Source of the DNA: Symsagittifera roscoffensis
Taxonomy: Eukaryota > Xenacoelomorpha > Acoela > Convolutidae
Assembly (NCBI RefSeq): GCF_963678635.1
Contig: NC_087062.1
Coordinates: 49,800,178-49,864,177 of the forward strand
Direction: 5' to 3'
Length of the DNA: 64,000 nt
Shown here: piece after piece, positions 42,136 to 55,283 of the stretch
Layout of the letters: every line of letters begins with the position of its first letter
Position numbering within the stretch: the stretch's first letter is position 1
Notes under the pieces: model-generated
What the model saw: the letters and a program-made list of their open reading frames with translations, nothing else
Databases searched by the model: none
What the model was told of the DNA's origin: nothing
Translations under genes and position numbers: made by a program

Positions 42136-43614
42136 ATGACTACAAACTTGCTCGAATATCAAGGAGAAGCCCTGAACGTTCTGACCGCTCTTGAAGGCTA
42201 ATTATAAGGTGATTGGAAAATTAAAAAGTTTGGCGGAAACCTTGAAAAAAGTTTTCTTTGATCCCACAGCATGCTACGTTGTGCACAAAGGGATGTATTC
42301 AGCGTCTCGTTGACCAGAAAAAACGCCTAGCTGCAATCTGAACGATTTGATTCGCCGCCAACTCGTGTTAATGGAGCAAGGAGCTAAAAACAAACTGCCC
42401 GGCAGCTAAATTTTAACTTTATTTTATTTCTTCTTTATCGTTTTGGTCTTTTCCATTCAATTGGAGCTTTTAGCAGCTAATATTCCCACTAAACCTAATC
42501 TCCTTATCAAACAAATTTCCTCAAGAGTGTATTTTAAGCCTTATTCTGAATTTACAAACCTCTGTTCTCAAGGAATCATAAGACACCAGCTTAATAATTT
42601 TTACCCTGGATTACTCATATCGGAAAGATTGAAAAACCACCTTCAAATCAGGCATGGCACTGCAGCCTTTTTTGAAAATAGACTCATTTTCGGGTAATCC
42701 ATTCGGGTAAATCTGAGTTTGAACACCTACTCAGAGCTTTGATGTCGGTCAAATAGCTGCAGCGCGACTAGCATCATTTTTGATATAGTTTTATCGGGTG
42801 GCGCACTTCGTTTCTACACAGGGCTTCCAGACGTAACTCGCAATGGTTTTAATGATATTCTGACAGCATTACGAGACCGTTACAATCAAACCGCAAATCA
42901 AGAATTTCACAGAATTAAACCAGCGAAAACTCAATTCATCTAGGAATCCTCAGAGGATTTCATCGTCGAGGTACAACGACAAGCTCCTCGAGCGATCCTA
43001 GATATTTCGGCTAGGGATGTAAACCCACCTGTCGATAGAGGCGATGAACGAACTCGTCGAGTAAAAGAAGCATTCATTCAAGGAATGCCAATGGAATACA
43101 AAGAAAATGCTGAAAGAAGCGCCCGAACGAACAGTTGATGATTTGGGTAGAATAATCCCGAGAGAGTTGTAGATTTTGAATACATATCCGGATGAATAGT
43201 TTTTTTGGAGAATTTCGGCAACTGGATATTGACTCCGACGGTAAAACTTCCGTCAAGATGAAGAAAAATTCTCAATTGCCTGAAAGAAGTGCGTCGCAAT
43301 ACCGACCTAGCAACTATTACCGAGGCCAAATTTACCAATACAGCTCCTTTCAAGCCAGAAAAAATTACAGGCCCAGTTACAACACTTATAACGGTGGAAA
43401 CAACGCATACCACCAGTCACAGAGATATGGCCAGAGCTTCGACAGATCGGTTAATGAGTGGAATCGAGATGGACCTCCTTCTCCTCAACCCTATCGCAAG
43501 TATTTCTGCCGTAGATGTGGACAATACGGACATACTTCTATCATTTGTTACGACGTCGAACAAACGCGAAATGTAGGACGATCGGTTCCATTCAACTGCT
43601 ATCCAAAAAACTAA
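42136..43614 (+). mobile_element. Fossil Ty3/gypsy-like gag with CCHC knuckle (block 1)
   Basis: Plus-strand frames show an LTR-retroelement gag in order. First comes an N-terminal EYQGEALNVLTALEG region, then SGGALRFYTGLPDVTRNGFN (near 42795-42855, capsid-like), then EDFIVEVQRQAPRA and EAFIQGMPMEYK. A Tyr/Asn/Gln-rich part is followed by one zinc knuckle CRRCGQYGHTSIIC (C-x2-C-x4-H-x4-C, near 43506-43550). Pol is not present downstream; the sequence runs into the hairpin at 43627. The element is broken, with several breaks. Closely similar copy in block 2, duplicated with the block and not by a new insertion. Confidence 0.7.
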
Positions 43615-43626
43615 ATTCGCCACTAA

Positions 43627-43717
43627 AGAGTATAAACTATATTGCTGTTTTACATGTATTGTTTGTTTTCTTGTGGCGAAATTAGTGCATGTAAAACATC
43701 AATATAGTTTATACTCT
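43627..43717. repeat. Long hairpin after gag (block 1)
   Basis: Arms 43627-43658 (AGAGTATAAACTATATTG...) and 43686-43717 pair at 30 of 32 positions around a ~27-nt loop containing TTGTGGCGAA. An outer TTCGCCAC (43616-43623)/GTGGCGAA (43672-43679) pair is nested across it. It lies exactly between the plus-strand gag and the minus-strand gag-like remnant. Confidence 0.85.
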
Positions 43718-43789
43718 GTAAGCGAAAATTACATGCAATCGTCTTACTTATATAAAGCTCAAGTACCCTTCTTGTATATCGGGTTTTTA

Positions 43790-46164
43790 TAATATGATTT
43801 TTGTTTAGTGATTATTGTCTTTTTTTCGTTTGGTTTTTTGATCTGATTTGTCCTACCTTTTGTATGTGCGGTGTTATAACAAGGTCGTATCTAGTATCTT
43901 GAATTAAACAATTGTGTAGAAGTATGGTTTGTTTGTTTCCCAAGATATCTCTTGACATTAGTGTTAGATCCAGGTGTTAATTTATATTTTCTAAACCGTT
44001 AGTTCTTACTCTTTTTATGATGTTATTCCAATCCTTGGGTCATATTGTCGTGGCATTATGTGTTGGGGAGAAAATTTATCAATTAAAAAGTATGGTTTTT
44101 TTTTCTCAAACGAATTGACGTTCTCTAAATTTAAGTTAATTTAACTTTTCTTTTATGGGGATCGAGAATAATAAATCAATCCACAAGGTTCAGTTATAAT
44201 TAGAACACAAGTAGATCGTTACATACTATTTTAGTGTCTACTAGTTCTTTGATTTGTTCTAGTCCTGGGTCAGTATAAGAGATGGGGTTCAAGTGAAGGA
44301 TGAGTAACCGAAGTTCTTCACTGTTTAGCTTAATTTTAGTGGTGAGTGTTTGAAGGAAAATTTCAGATAGTTCAAGGTCGTTAGTAAAGTTTGGAAGGTG
44401 AATCGACGTTTGAGATCGTTAGACACTTCAGATTGGGAGGCGGGCTTGAAATTTTGAATTGATCAAAAGGAAAGCCTTGATGATCTAATTGTATAATAAA
44501 TTTATTTTGAGAATAAAAATTTAGGTTTAAAGATTTAGAATTTGGAATTTTTAGATCCAAGGGAAGCTTTGATGAGCTGATTAAAGTTTATATACAGTTT
44601 ATAAGTAAGGATAAGCCTTGGAATATTTTTAGAAATATTTCAATTGTTAAAGAAAGTAATTGTAGATTGTACTTGAATAATCTGTCGGTGATGTTTTGGT
44701 GTGCTAGTTCATTAATTTTGAGCTTGTCTATTTGGATATTGTGAATTTTTCTATGTGGTGACTGAGAATAATTTCTAGATGTTGATTTATGGCAACTTTT
44801 GTTCCTACTTTTGTAATTATTTGATTTTTCACGCGATCTATGATTATATTTTCTGTTGTCCGAGTTTCTATTAGAAGAGTTTATATATCCGTTGTTTGAT
44901 TAGTTCCTATTTCGATTATTTGAAAAATATCTAGAACGATTGTTTGAGGAATATCTATTGCGGTTGTTTGAGTATGAACCATTTCTTTTATAGCTGGAAA
45001 AATTGCACTTGTTTGAATTTGATCTTGTAGTTGTTTCTAATTTGACTGTTGTGGCCAATAGAGCGGCGACATCTATTTTGATAAGTCTAATCTGAGTTTT
45101 TCTCTTCGGGGATCTTCCTTGAGAGTTTTTGCTGTATGGTGAATGTTTTAGTGTCTTTATAGGTATTTGGAAGCGGTTTTCCAGAAATATTGTTACTTTG
45201 AGTTTTTTTTTATCAGGTAAGTTCTGATCTGTTTCATGTACTGGTAAAAAAGGTTTATTTTACCTTTGTTTCGGTGGTTCGTCTGACTTATATTTTTGTT
45301 TCTGTCTCAGTTCAGTTATACCGTGTCGCTATCATCGACGAAAATTAACCCATTTCTTGATTGAGGGTTTCCCTTTAAATTTTGGGTATTTTCATATATA
45401 CTAAGTATTTGGGTTTTTTCTCTGCTTATTCATTATCTGAGTCATGTATAAAATTCTAATTTTTTGTTTTATGTTTCTTCTAATTTGATTGTGATTTCTG
45501 CTGGTTCTAATTTGTCTACGAGTTTGCGAAAATCTTTAACTGGTTCTCGAATTGGTGAAGGATGTGATGTCATTTTTGTGTTTTTCTAATCGTGTATTTA
45601 GAGAATATGCCTTTCGTAAAACATTTTGTTTTTACACCTAGTTGTTAGTTAGTTCCACTCGGGGTTCTGCGAATTTGGTTACATGTGAATTCATTTTGGG
45701 TGAGGATGGGTTTTTATTGGTTCTGGGCCTATATTAAATTGGCTGTGAAGGCGTTCAAATAGTCTTCGACTGAATACTCAGGATATGTTCCTGTGAAAAC
45801 CATTAGTGGCTAGTTTGATATGATGGATGATCCACCCATAATATATGGATTCATTTTCATTTGTAGTGATGCTGCTGTTTTGTGTATTTGTGTAAAACTT
45901 TCAAGTCGATTACGATCAATTTCGTGTTTTAAGTAATATGGTATTGGATTTTCGTTTTTAATTGTTTCTGGTTGGTAGCCTTGATTTAGCATTATTTTGT
46001 GTTCGTAAGTTTTGGCTTGGTGGTTTGACTATTGGTTTCATAAGATGTATTGGTTGATTTTTTGATAGATTTTTATAGGGTTCAAAGATATCTGGTTGAA
46101 AAATCGCATCTGACTAATCAATTTTTTCCATCGATATTTTGTTGATTTTGATTAAAATCTTCTT
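43790..46164 (-). mobile_element. Minus-strand fossil gag-like remnant (block 1)
   Basis: Read on the minus strand, this stretch has protein-like peptides in successive frames: a FTGTYPEYSVEDYLNAF motif (near 45720-45770) typical of Ty3/gypsy gag, a Glu/Lys helical part, and an Asn/Arg/Ser-rich nucleocapsid-like tract (SNNRNRYSSNNRSRYF, near 44900-44970). The terminal part is conserved (PTSYTDPGLEQIKELVDTK, near 44220-44280). No zinc knuckle, protease or RT was recognised. Broken, with many breaks. Copies at 51900-55283, 55284-58720, 59400-60960 and 62199-63300. Confidence 0.5.
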
Positions 46165-46552
46165 CATCTTCTGAGAAGTGAAAAAAAAAACGAAAGCAGC
46201 AGGAGTACTGATTTTGGGGTCAACGAAATGCAGAGATGACCGAAGAGCTATAAACAAAATCCTGGCAGCTAAGTTTAAGCCTTAATTTATTTCTTCTTTA
46301 CCCTTTCGGTAATTTTCTTGCAATTGGCGCTTTTAGCAGCTATTTTTTTCAGAACAGTTTCTAAGCGACTTTAAAAAATGATATTGTTTGCATCGAATTA
46401 TTCTCAGTTAATTGTCCTGAACACATAATTCAATCTAAGACGAGAATAAAAAAGAAATTATATAGCAATTTTGGCAAACTGACACTTTGGCACTAGATAT
46501 TTATTGTGTTAAACCTCCCTAATTAGTTGTTGTAAACATGTAATTCAGTCTA

Positions 46553-46690
46553 TGATGACTACAAACTTGCTCGAATATCAAGGAGAAGCCCTGAACGTTC
46601 TGACCGCCCTTGAAGGCCAATTATAAGGTGATTGGAAAATTAAAAAGTTTGGCGGAACCTTGAAAAAATTTTCCTTTGATCCCACAGCAT
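46553..46690 (+). mobile_element. Gag N-terminus-like fossil fragment (copy 3)
   Basis: Same fragment as at 38728, at the corresponding place in block 2, again not followed by the gag body. Confidence 0.45.
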
Positions 46691-47021
46691 GCTACGTTGT
46701 GTACGAAAAAAAAAGAAACAGTTAATGTCTCTGATCCGATCTACATACACATCATACAAACGCAACACATTTACAAGTGTCATAACGTTTCACTCACGTT
46801 TACGTTTCTCTTCCTCCTTTTAGCCATTGATTGAGTTTCCTTCCCACGCGTTGCAGTAGTTTTATTCATTTTAAGCTTGATAAAAGTATTAATATTATTG
46901 AACCAATTAAATTCGAGTACAAAAAAATCAAGATATTGCTGAAATAAAAATTAAAAAAATGAGAGGGGAGACATTGGAAAATGTTGAGCGACAGATATGA
47001 TAAATAATAATAGATAATTTC

Positions 47022-47230
47022 TCCAACTAAATTACCTCGTCGTATTTGCAGATTATAATTTTGCCCAAAAACATCTTTTGAATTCTCTCAGCATCGAGGC
47101 ACCAATAGCTCGCGGAACTGTAGATTCTACCTGAACAGCGCAGTCCAACATGTAGACAACTCTTTTTCCTGCTAAAAAACATAAGTACAGCTTCAGAACA
47201 TGGTGACAAGTGTTTTGAGTCCATCCGAGC
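47022..47230 (-). repeat. Conserved segment, block 2
   Basis: Copy of 39195-39400; both minus-strand frames remain open here (65 and 62 codons). Unidentified. Confidence 0.4.
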
Positions 47231-47559
47231 AAAATTGTCAAATCAGCGATCTTGAGATTTCTCTAATTACACAAGCATAGCTTGTGCTATAGTATGAGTT
47301 ATCTTTTTTTCCAAACTAAGTCGCAAATTTTGCTGCGGCAAAATGTGTTCATTTTGATCAATAACCCGCTATTAAGTACAGCCAATGATAAGTATATTAC
47401 ACATACTATTATATTACACATACCTCTTTGATAAAAAAAAGTAGTATGACAATGCATGGGATCGGTTTTTTAGAAGCTTTGGAAAATTTTCGCTTCTCAA
47501 AAACTACTCCACCGAATTTAGGAAAAGTGGTACTAACGGCGAGTCCGGCCACTTCCGAG

Positions 47560-48530
47560 TTTGCCTGTATACTCCGGTAGTCTCTTTTTACTTTATCCCT
47601 TTTTCTACAGCCTTGGAAAAAGGTCTGTGAGGGGAAGTTTTGACCTCAAGTTTTGGATTTTTTTGTTTTTTCTCGAAAACTACCCACTCCAATTTGAGAT
47701 TTTGGGTTCAATGGATAGAACAGATTGTGGTCCCCTGCATAAGCGGCTACGCCGCTTTTTTTACACAAATTGTTATGGCCCTCAAAATAGTCAATTTTTC
47801 GATTTTTTAACCATGTTTTGAAACTACCATCTCAAATCTGAGCTTTTGGTTTCAATGATTAGAATAACTTGTGGAAAGCTCCGCTGTATAAACGATTACG
47901 CCTAATTTTCTTTACACAAAAAAGTCATGACCCTCCAAAAAATCAAGTTTCGAATCTTCGACCGTTTCCAATTTTCGAGGTTTATCAAAAACCCTCCCAA
48001 AACTGAGGTTTTAGTTTCAATGAGTAGAATGGATTGTGGGAAGCTCCGCTGCATAAAAAATTACGCCTAATTTTTCTAAACAAAAAGTTATGGCCCTCCA
48101 TAAAGTCGAATTTTCGTTTTTTGACCGTTTTCTCAAACTTCGACTTTTTTCGAAAAGTACCTCCCAAATCTCAGATTTCAGTTCCAATTGGTAGAACGGG
48201 TTGTGGGAAGGTCTCCTGCATAAGTGTTTCTGCACCTATTCTTTTACACAGAAAGTTATGACCCTCGGACCATGGAAAAGTTGAATTTTTGATTGTTTTT
48301 TCTCAAAAACTACCCCAATCTGAGATATCGGTTTCAATGAAGAGAGAAAGGGCTCATTGTGTATACGCTTACGTTCAATTTTTTCAACACAAAAAATTTT
48401 ATGGCCTTCAGAGAAGTCAATGTTTTGATTTCTTGTCTGTTTTAAACTTTTCACCTCTCGAAAACAACTTAATCTGATATCAAAGGTTTAATCAAGGCAA
48501 CAGGTTGTAAGAAGCATTCGTGCATAAACT
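47560..48530. repeat. Satellite array, block 2 (about 6 units)
   Basis: Same satellite as 39745-41010, but two of the units present in block 1 (about 300 bp near 40090-40380) are missing. This explains the drop in block offset from 7.82 to 7.52 kb. Confidence 0.85.
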
Positions 48531-48539
48531 GCTACGCAT

Positions 48540-49640
48540 TAATATTCGAGCAAGAAACATGTTTCTGGGAAAACTCCAGAATGACAAATCTTTTTAATCA
48601 TTTTTTAATAGCAACAACCAAGGTCCTGTGTGAAGCTCAATGAATATTTCTTAAATAACCTACTTCATCCCGCATCAGTACAAATTCAAAAAAATATCAA
48701 ATATGTACCTCCAGGTTTAGCTGTTCTCTGGTTGATTGGTTAAGTTTGATTTTGACAGGTGGACATTTTTCATTACTTGAACTTTTTCATGTTAATACTG
48801 CTCCATAGAACTTAAAAGGCTGTCGGAACATTCAGGGATTAACCCTGATGCGAGTAGTTTCGTATTACAAATAGCGTTTTAGCTTCAATATATCATGGAT
48901 TTGTAGTGTAGAGGTAGGAAGGAGACACACAATAAAATAGGAGGGTTCGGACTTGGGCTGAGTGGGATGTTTTTAATAAATTTTCGCATACTAACTAAAA
49001 TGCGTCCTCTCCATAAAATGAGGCATATGCAATTGGTAGATTTCTTTTTTCAGACTGACTGGTACTGCTAATGCGTCATAATTGGCTTTCGTCAATTAGC
49101 AATTATGTAAACGCATAATTGAAGTGCGTCTTTTGAGAAATTTTGTAGACTCAAAGTTTTACTCACGAGTTTTCAGATTTTCCCAGTTGCGTTATCGGTC
49201 ATATTTTTGCTTTTGTACGCGAAGTGCAACTTCACCTGAGTTAAATTATGCATATTGGTTTGTAGAGAAAATAATATGAAAAAAACAAACGAAAGCAGCA
49301 GGAGTATTGATTTTGGGGTCTACGAAATGCAGAGATGACTGAAGAGCTATAAACAAACTCCCGGTAGCTAAGTTTTAACCTTATTTTATTTCTTCCTTAC
49401 CCTTTCGGTAATTTTCTTGCAATTGGCGCTTTTAGCAGCTAATATTTTCAGAACAGTTTCTAAGCGACTTTAAAAAATGAGATTGTTTGCATCGAATTAC
49501 TCTCAGTTAATTGTCCTGAACACATAATTCAACCTAAGACGAGAATAAAAAGGAAATTATATAGCATTTTTGGCAAACTGACACTTTGGCACTAGATATT
49601 TATTGGGTTAAACCTCCCCAATTAGTTGTTGTAAACATGT
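48540..49640. other. Stretch without a recognisable gene (block 2)
   Basis: Counterpart of 41011-42130. It contains the recurring ~170-bp segment GCAGCAGGAGTATTGATTTTGG ... GGCGCTTTTAGCAGCTAAT (49293-49445), also at 41775, 46195 and 50485. No gene seen. Confidence 0.4.
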
Positions 49641-49653
49641 AATTCAGTATATG

Positions 49654-51773
49654 ATGACTACAAACTTGCTCGAATATCAATGAGAAGCCCTGAACGTTCT
49701 GACCGCTCTTGAAGGCCAATTATAAGGTGATTGGAAAATTAAAAAGTTTGGCGGGAACCTTGAAAAAGATTTTCCTTTGATCCCACAGCATGCTACGTTG
49801 TGCACAAAGGGATGTATTCAGCGTCTCGTAGACCAGAAAAAACGCCTAGCTGCAATCTTAACGATTTGATTCGCCGCCAACGCGTGTTATGAAAAAAGAA
49901 ACAGTTAATGTCTCTGATCCGATCTACAGACACATCATACAAACGAAACACAATTACAAGTGTCATAATGTTTCACTCACGTTTACGTTTCTCTTCATCC
50001 TTTTATTCATTGATTGATTTTCCTTCCCAAGCGGTGCAGTAAATTTATTCATTTTAAGCTTGATAAAAGTAATAATACAAATGAAACATTTAAATTCGAT
50101 TACAAAAAAAAATCAAGATACTGCTAAAGTCAAAATTAATAAATGAGAGAGGAGACATGGAAAAATTTACAGCGATAAGTTTGATAAGTTATAATCAGTA
50201 ATTTCTCCAACAAATTTATCTCGTCGGATTTTAAGCTTATAACTTTTTCCAAAAACATCTTTTTATTCTCTCAGTAGCGCTCGGCGAACTGTAGGTTCTG
50301 CCTGAACTGAGAGTTGAACATCTAGGTAACTCCTGTTGCTAAAACCTCAAAGTTCAGCTTCAGAACATGGTGACAAGGTTTTGAGTCCACCCGAGCAAAA
50401 AATTAACAAATCAGCAATCTTGAGACTTCCCTAATTGAATGGTGCATATTGGTTTGCGGAGAAAGTAACATGACACGAACAAACGAAAGCAGCAAGAGTA
50501 CTGATTTTGGGGTCTACAGAAATGCAGAACTGACTGAGGAGCTAAAAACAAACTGCCTGGCAGCAAAATTTTAACTTTATTTTATTTCTTCTTTACCGTT
50601 TCGGTTCTTTTCATTCAATTGGAGCTTTTAGCAGCTAATATTCCCACTAAACCTAATCGCCTTATCAAACAATTTTCCTCATGAATGTATTTTAAGCCTT
50701 ATTCTGAATTTACTAACCTTGGTTCTCAAGGAATCATAAGACACCAGCTTGATAATTTTTAACTTGCATCACTCATATCGGAAAGATTGAAAAACCACCT
50801 TCAAATCAGGCATGGCACTGCAGCCTTTTTTGAAAATAGACTCATTTTCGGGTAATTCATTCGGTTAATTCTGAGTTTGAACGCATACTCAGAGCATTGA
50901 TGTTGGTCAAATGGCTGCAGCGCGACTAGCATCTTTTTTGGATATAGTTTTATCGGGTGGCGCACTTCGTTTCTACACAGGGCTTCCAGACGTAACTCGC
51001 AATGGTTTTAATGATATTCTGACAGCATTACGATACCGTTACAATCAAACCGCAAACCAAGAATTTCACAGAATTAAACCAGCGAAAACTCAATTCATCT
51101 AGGAATCCTCAGAGGATTTCATCGTCGAGGTACAACGACAAGCTCCTCGAGCTATCCTAGATATTTCGGCTAGGGATGTAAACCCAGCTGTCGATAGAGG
51201 CGATGAACGAACTCGTCGAGTAAAAGAAGCATTCATTCAAGGAATGCCAATGAAATACAAAGAAAATGTTGAAAGAAGCGCCCGAACGAACAGTTGATGA
51301 TTTGGGTAGAATAATCCCGAGAGAGTTGTAGATTATGAATACATATCCGGATGAATAGTTTTTTCGGAGCATTTCGGCAACTGGATATTGACTCCGACGG
51401 TGAAACTTCCGCCAAGATGAAGAAAAATTCTCAATTGCCTGAAAGAAGTGCGTCGCAATACCGACCTAGCAACTATTACCGAGGCCAAATTTGCCAATAC
51501 AGCTCCTTTCAAGCCAGGAAAAATTACAGGCCCAGTTACAACACTTATAACGGTGGAAACAACGCATACCACCACTCACAGAGATATGGCCAGAGCTTCG
51601 ACAGATCGGTTAATGAGTGGAATCGAGATGGACCTCATTCTACTCAACCCTATCGCAAGTTTTTCTGCTGTAGATGTGGACAATACGGACATACTTCTAT
51701 CATTTGTTACGACGTCGAACAAACGCGAAATGTAGGACGATCGGTTCCATTCAACTGCTATCCAAAAAACTAA
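49654..51773 (+). mobile_element. Fossil Ty3/gypsy-like gag with CCHC knuckle (block 2)
   Basis: Copy of 42136-43614 with the same parts (SGGALRFYTGLPDVTRNGFN near 50955-51015; knuckle-like CCRCGQYGHTSIIC near 51665-51710). About 640 bp of other block sequence (49890-50530) sits between its N-terminal fragment and its body. In that stretch a short frame near 50470 reads MTRTNESSKSTDFGVYRNAE. Broken, with several breaks. Confidence 0.65.
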
Positions 51774-51785
51774 ATTCGCCACTAA

Positions 51786-51874
51786 AGAGTAAACTATTTT
51801 GCTGTTTTACATGTATTGTTTGTTTTCTTGTGGCGAATTTAGTACATGTAAAACTTCAATATAGTTTATACTCT
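51786..51874. repeat. Long hairpin after gag (block 2)
   Basis: Arms 51786-51815 and 51843-51874, same structure as 43627-43717. The right arm ends TACATGTA, pairing better than in block 1. Confidence 0.8.
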
Positions 51875-51899
51875 GTAAGCGAAAATTACATACAATCGT

Positions 51900-54800
51900 C
51901 TTACTTATATAAAGCTCAAGTACCCTCTTGTATATCGTTTTTTATAAATGATTTTTGTTTAGTGATTTGTCTTTTTTTCGTTTGCTTTTTTGATCTGATT
52001 TGTCCTACCTTTTGTATGTGCGGTGTTATAACAAGGTGGTATCTAGTATCTTGAATTAAACAATTGTGTAGAAGTATGGTTTGTTTGTTTCCCAAGATAT
52101 CTCTTGACATTAGTGTTAGATCCAGGTGTTAATTTATATTTTCTAAACCGTTAGTTCTTACTCTTTTTATGATGTTATTCCAATCCTTGGGTCATATTGT
52201 CGTGGCATTATGTGTTGGGAGAAAATTTATCAATTCAAAAGTATGGTTTTTTTCTCAAACGAATTGACGTTCCTTAAATTTAAGTTAGTTTAACTTTTCT
52301 TTTATGGGGATCGAGAATAATAAATCAATCCACAAGGTTCAGTTATAATTAGAACACAAGTAGATCGTTACATACTATTTTAGTGTCTACTAGTTCTTTG
52401 ATTTGTTCTAGTCCTGGGTCAGTATAAGAGGTGGGGTTCAAGTGAAGGATGAGTAACCGAAGTTCTTCACTGCTTAGCTTAATTTTAATGGTGAGTGTTT
52501 GAAGGAAAATTTCAGATAGTTGAGGGTCGTTTGTAAAATTTGGAGGGTGAATCGACTTTTGAGATCGTTAGACACTTCAGATTGGGAGGCGGGCTTGAAA
52601 TTTTGAATTGATCAAAAGGAAAGCCTTGATGATCTAATTGTATAATAAATTTATTTTGAGAATAAAAATTTAGATTTAAAGATTTAGAATTTGGAATTTA
52701 TAGATCCAAGGGAAGCTTTGATGAGCTGATTAAAGTTTATATACAGTTTATAAGAAAGGATAAGCCTTGGAATATTTTTAGAAATTTTTCAATTGTTAAA
52801 GAAAGTAATTGTAGATTGTACTTGAATAATCTGTCGGTGATGTTTTGGTGTGCTAGTTCATTAATTTTGAGCTTGTCTATTTGGATATTGTGAGTTTTTC
52901 TATGTGGTGACTGAGAATAATTTCTAGATGTTGATTTATGGCAACTTTTGTTTCTACTTTTGTAATTATTTGATTTTTCACGCGATCTATGATTATATTT
53001 TCTGTTGTGCGAGTTTCTATTAGAAGAGTTTATATATCCGTTGTTTGATTAGTTCCTATTTCGATCATTTGAAAAATTTCTAGAACGATTGTTTGAGGAA
53101 TATCTATTGCGGTTGTTTGAGCATGAACCATTTCTTTTATAGCTGGAAAAATTGCACTTGTTTGAATTTGATCTTGTAGTTGTTTCTAATTTGACTGTTG
53201 TGGACATTAGAGCGGCGACATCTATTTTGATAAGTCTAATCTGAGTTTTTCTCTTCGGGGATCTTCCTTGAGAGTGATTGCTGTATGGTGAATGTGTTCT
53301 AGTGTCTTTATAGGTATTTGGAAGTGGTTTTCCGGAAATATTGTTACTTTGAGTTTTTTTATCAGGTAAGTTCTGATCTGTTTCATGTACTGGTGAAAAA
53401 GGTTTATTTTGCCTTTGTTTCGGTGGTCCGTCTGACTTATATTTATGTTTCTGTCTCAGTTCAGTTATACCGTGTCGCTATCGTCGACGAAAATTACCCC
53501 ATTTTTTGACTGAGGGTTTCCCTTTAAGTTTTGGGTATTTTCATATATACTAAGTATTTTGGTTATTTTTTCTGCTTATTCATTATCTGAGTCATGTATA
53601 ATATTGTAATTTTTTGTTTTATGTTTCTTCTAATTTGATTGTGATTTCTGCTTGTTCTAATTTGTCTACGACTTTGTGAAAATCTTTAACTGGTTCTCGA
53701 ATTGGTGAAGGATGTGATGTCATTTTTTTGTTTTTCTAATCGTGTATTTAGAGAATATGCCTTTCGTAAAACATTTTCTGTTCTTACACCTAGTGATTAA
53801 TTAGTTTCACTCGGGATTCTGCGAATTTGGTTACATGTGAATCCATTTTGGGTGAGGAGGGGTTTTTATTGGTTCTGGGCCTATATTAAATTGGCTGTGA
53901 AGGCGTTCAAATAGTCTTCGACTGAATACTCGGGATAAGTTCCTGTGAAAACCAGTAGTAGCTAGTTTGATGTGATGGATGATCCACCCATAATATATGG
54001 ATTCATTTTCATTTGTAGTGATCCTGCTGTATTGTGTATTTGTGTAACATTTTCAAGTTGATTACGATCAATTTCGTGTTTTAAGTAATATGGTATTGGT
54101 TTTTCGTTTTTAATTGTTTCTGGTTGGTAGCCTTGATTTTACATTATTTTGTGTTTGAATGTTTTGACTTGGTGGTTTGACTATTGGTTTCATAAGATGT
54201 ATTGATTGATTTCTTGATGGATTTTTATAGGGTTCAAAGATATCTGGTTGAAAAATCGCATCTGGCTAATCAATTTTTTCCATCGATATTTTGTTGATTT
54301 TGATTAAAATCTTCTTTATCTTCTGTGTAGTGTGATTAGTTTCTATTGAATTGTTTATTATATATGTAGTTTTTATTTTGTTGAAAAATTTTATATTTTC
54401 CAGCGCGATTTTTTTTTTGGTGTTTCTTGATCATGAAAGCTTACTGATGGTTGATTTGCGTTCTTAGCTAGTTGTTGATTATAAATATGTTCTTGGTTTT
54501 GTGTTCTAGATTAAAAATTGTCGTGCTATCGGGTTACTCATAATAGTTTTGCAAAAAAAATCGTAGTTGTTTTTTGGTTTATTATAGGAACGTTTCTTGA
54601 TTATTGGCCTCAATGTTTGATAATCTTTTTGTGAATAATTAGGAACAACTGATGGCTTAGCTGTTGATTGTTGAGTTCTCTGTCGAAACGGGGTATTGAT
54701 TTTATTGTGGTGTCGTTATTGTTGGATGAATCTGAGATTTACTTTACTGAGTTGTTGCTGACTGTCTTTCAACAATTTATTCATTTTTGTTTTGAATATA

Positions 54801-55283
54801 CGTTTTCTTGTGTATTCATGAATATTGAATTCAAGGTGTTATCCCTTGCCTTATCGTGAAACCCTGTGTTGTATTTTATAGAAGTAGTATCTGCTGTTAA
54901 TGGATTACTTTTGGATAGTTTATACATACTTAAATAAGTTGAAATGCTGAGCTTGAAATATCGTTTGGCTAATTGAAAAACATGGCGAGATACCATTCTG
55001 GATCCCATACATAATCTGTTTTTTTTTCTACTAAGATCGTGTCTTCGTCACAGTATTTGCGGAATTGATTTCGAGACTGTTCTTATCAGTCCAAATTATG
55101 TTGAAAATAATCTTTTATAAACCGTGAGTATTTATTATAAATCAATTTTTACTGTCTGTGAGACTTGTGTCAGTGAGTTTTTCGCAAATTTAGTCTGAAA
55201 ATTGCAAAAGAGAATTTTTGCTGTTCTTACTGCTGTATGACCTGATGTCTGTGGTGGAGATACGTAGTGTTTCGTCTGTATCT
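51900..55283 (-). mobile_element. Minus-strand fossil gag-like remnant (block 2, longer)
   Basis: As 43790-46164 but extending further toward its N-terminus. Extra minus-strand peptides include a Gln/Asn-rich part (near 54480-54770) and KTDYVWDPEWYLAM (near 55000-55040). At 55284 it meets another copy head to tail. Broken, with many breaks. Confidence 0.5.

Larger units (their letters stand above)
38528..46164. repeat. Large tandem block 1 (7.6 kb)
   Basis: Direct duplicate of 46165-54310. Matching points: 39200/47027, 39746/47561, 41173/48694, 42136/49654, 43192/51351 and 45810/53969. Offsets change (7.83, 7.52, 8.16 kb) because block 1 has extra satellite units and block 2 has an extra 640 bp at 49890-50530. 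Confidence 0.85.
46165..54310. repeat. Large tandem block 2 (8.15 kb)
   Basis: Second copy, head to tail with block 1. The join at 46165 (CTTCTGAGAAGTGAAAAAAAAAACG) links the minus-strand gag-like remnant to the AAAGCAGCAGGAGTACTGATTTTGG segment, which also occurs internally at 41775, 49295 and 50485. The extra stretch 49890-50430 is a third, more decayed copy of 38870-39430. Confidence 0.85.

Noticed and set aside
43289-43623. Overlapping frames on both strands across the CCHC gag
   Set aside because: The zinc-knuckle frame explains the conservation; the others are shadows seen identically in both blocks.
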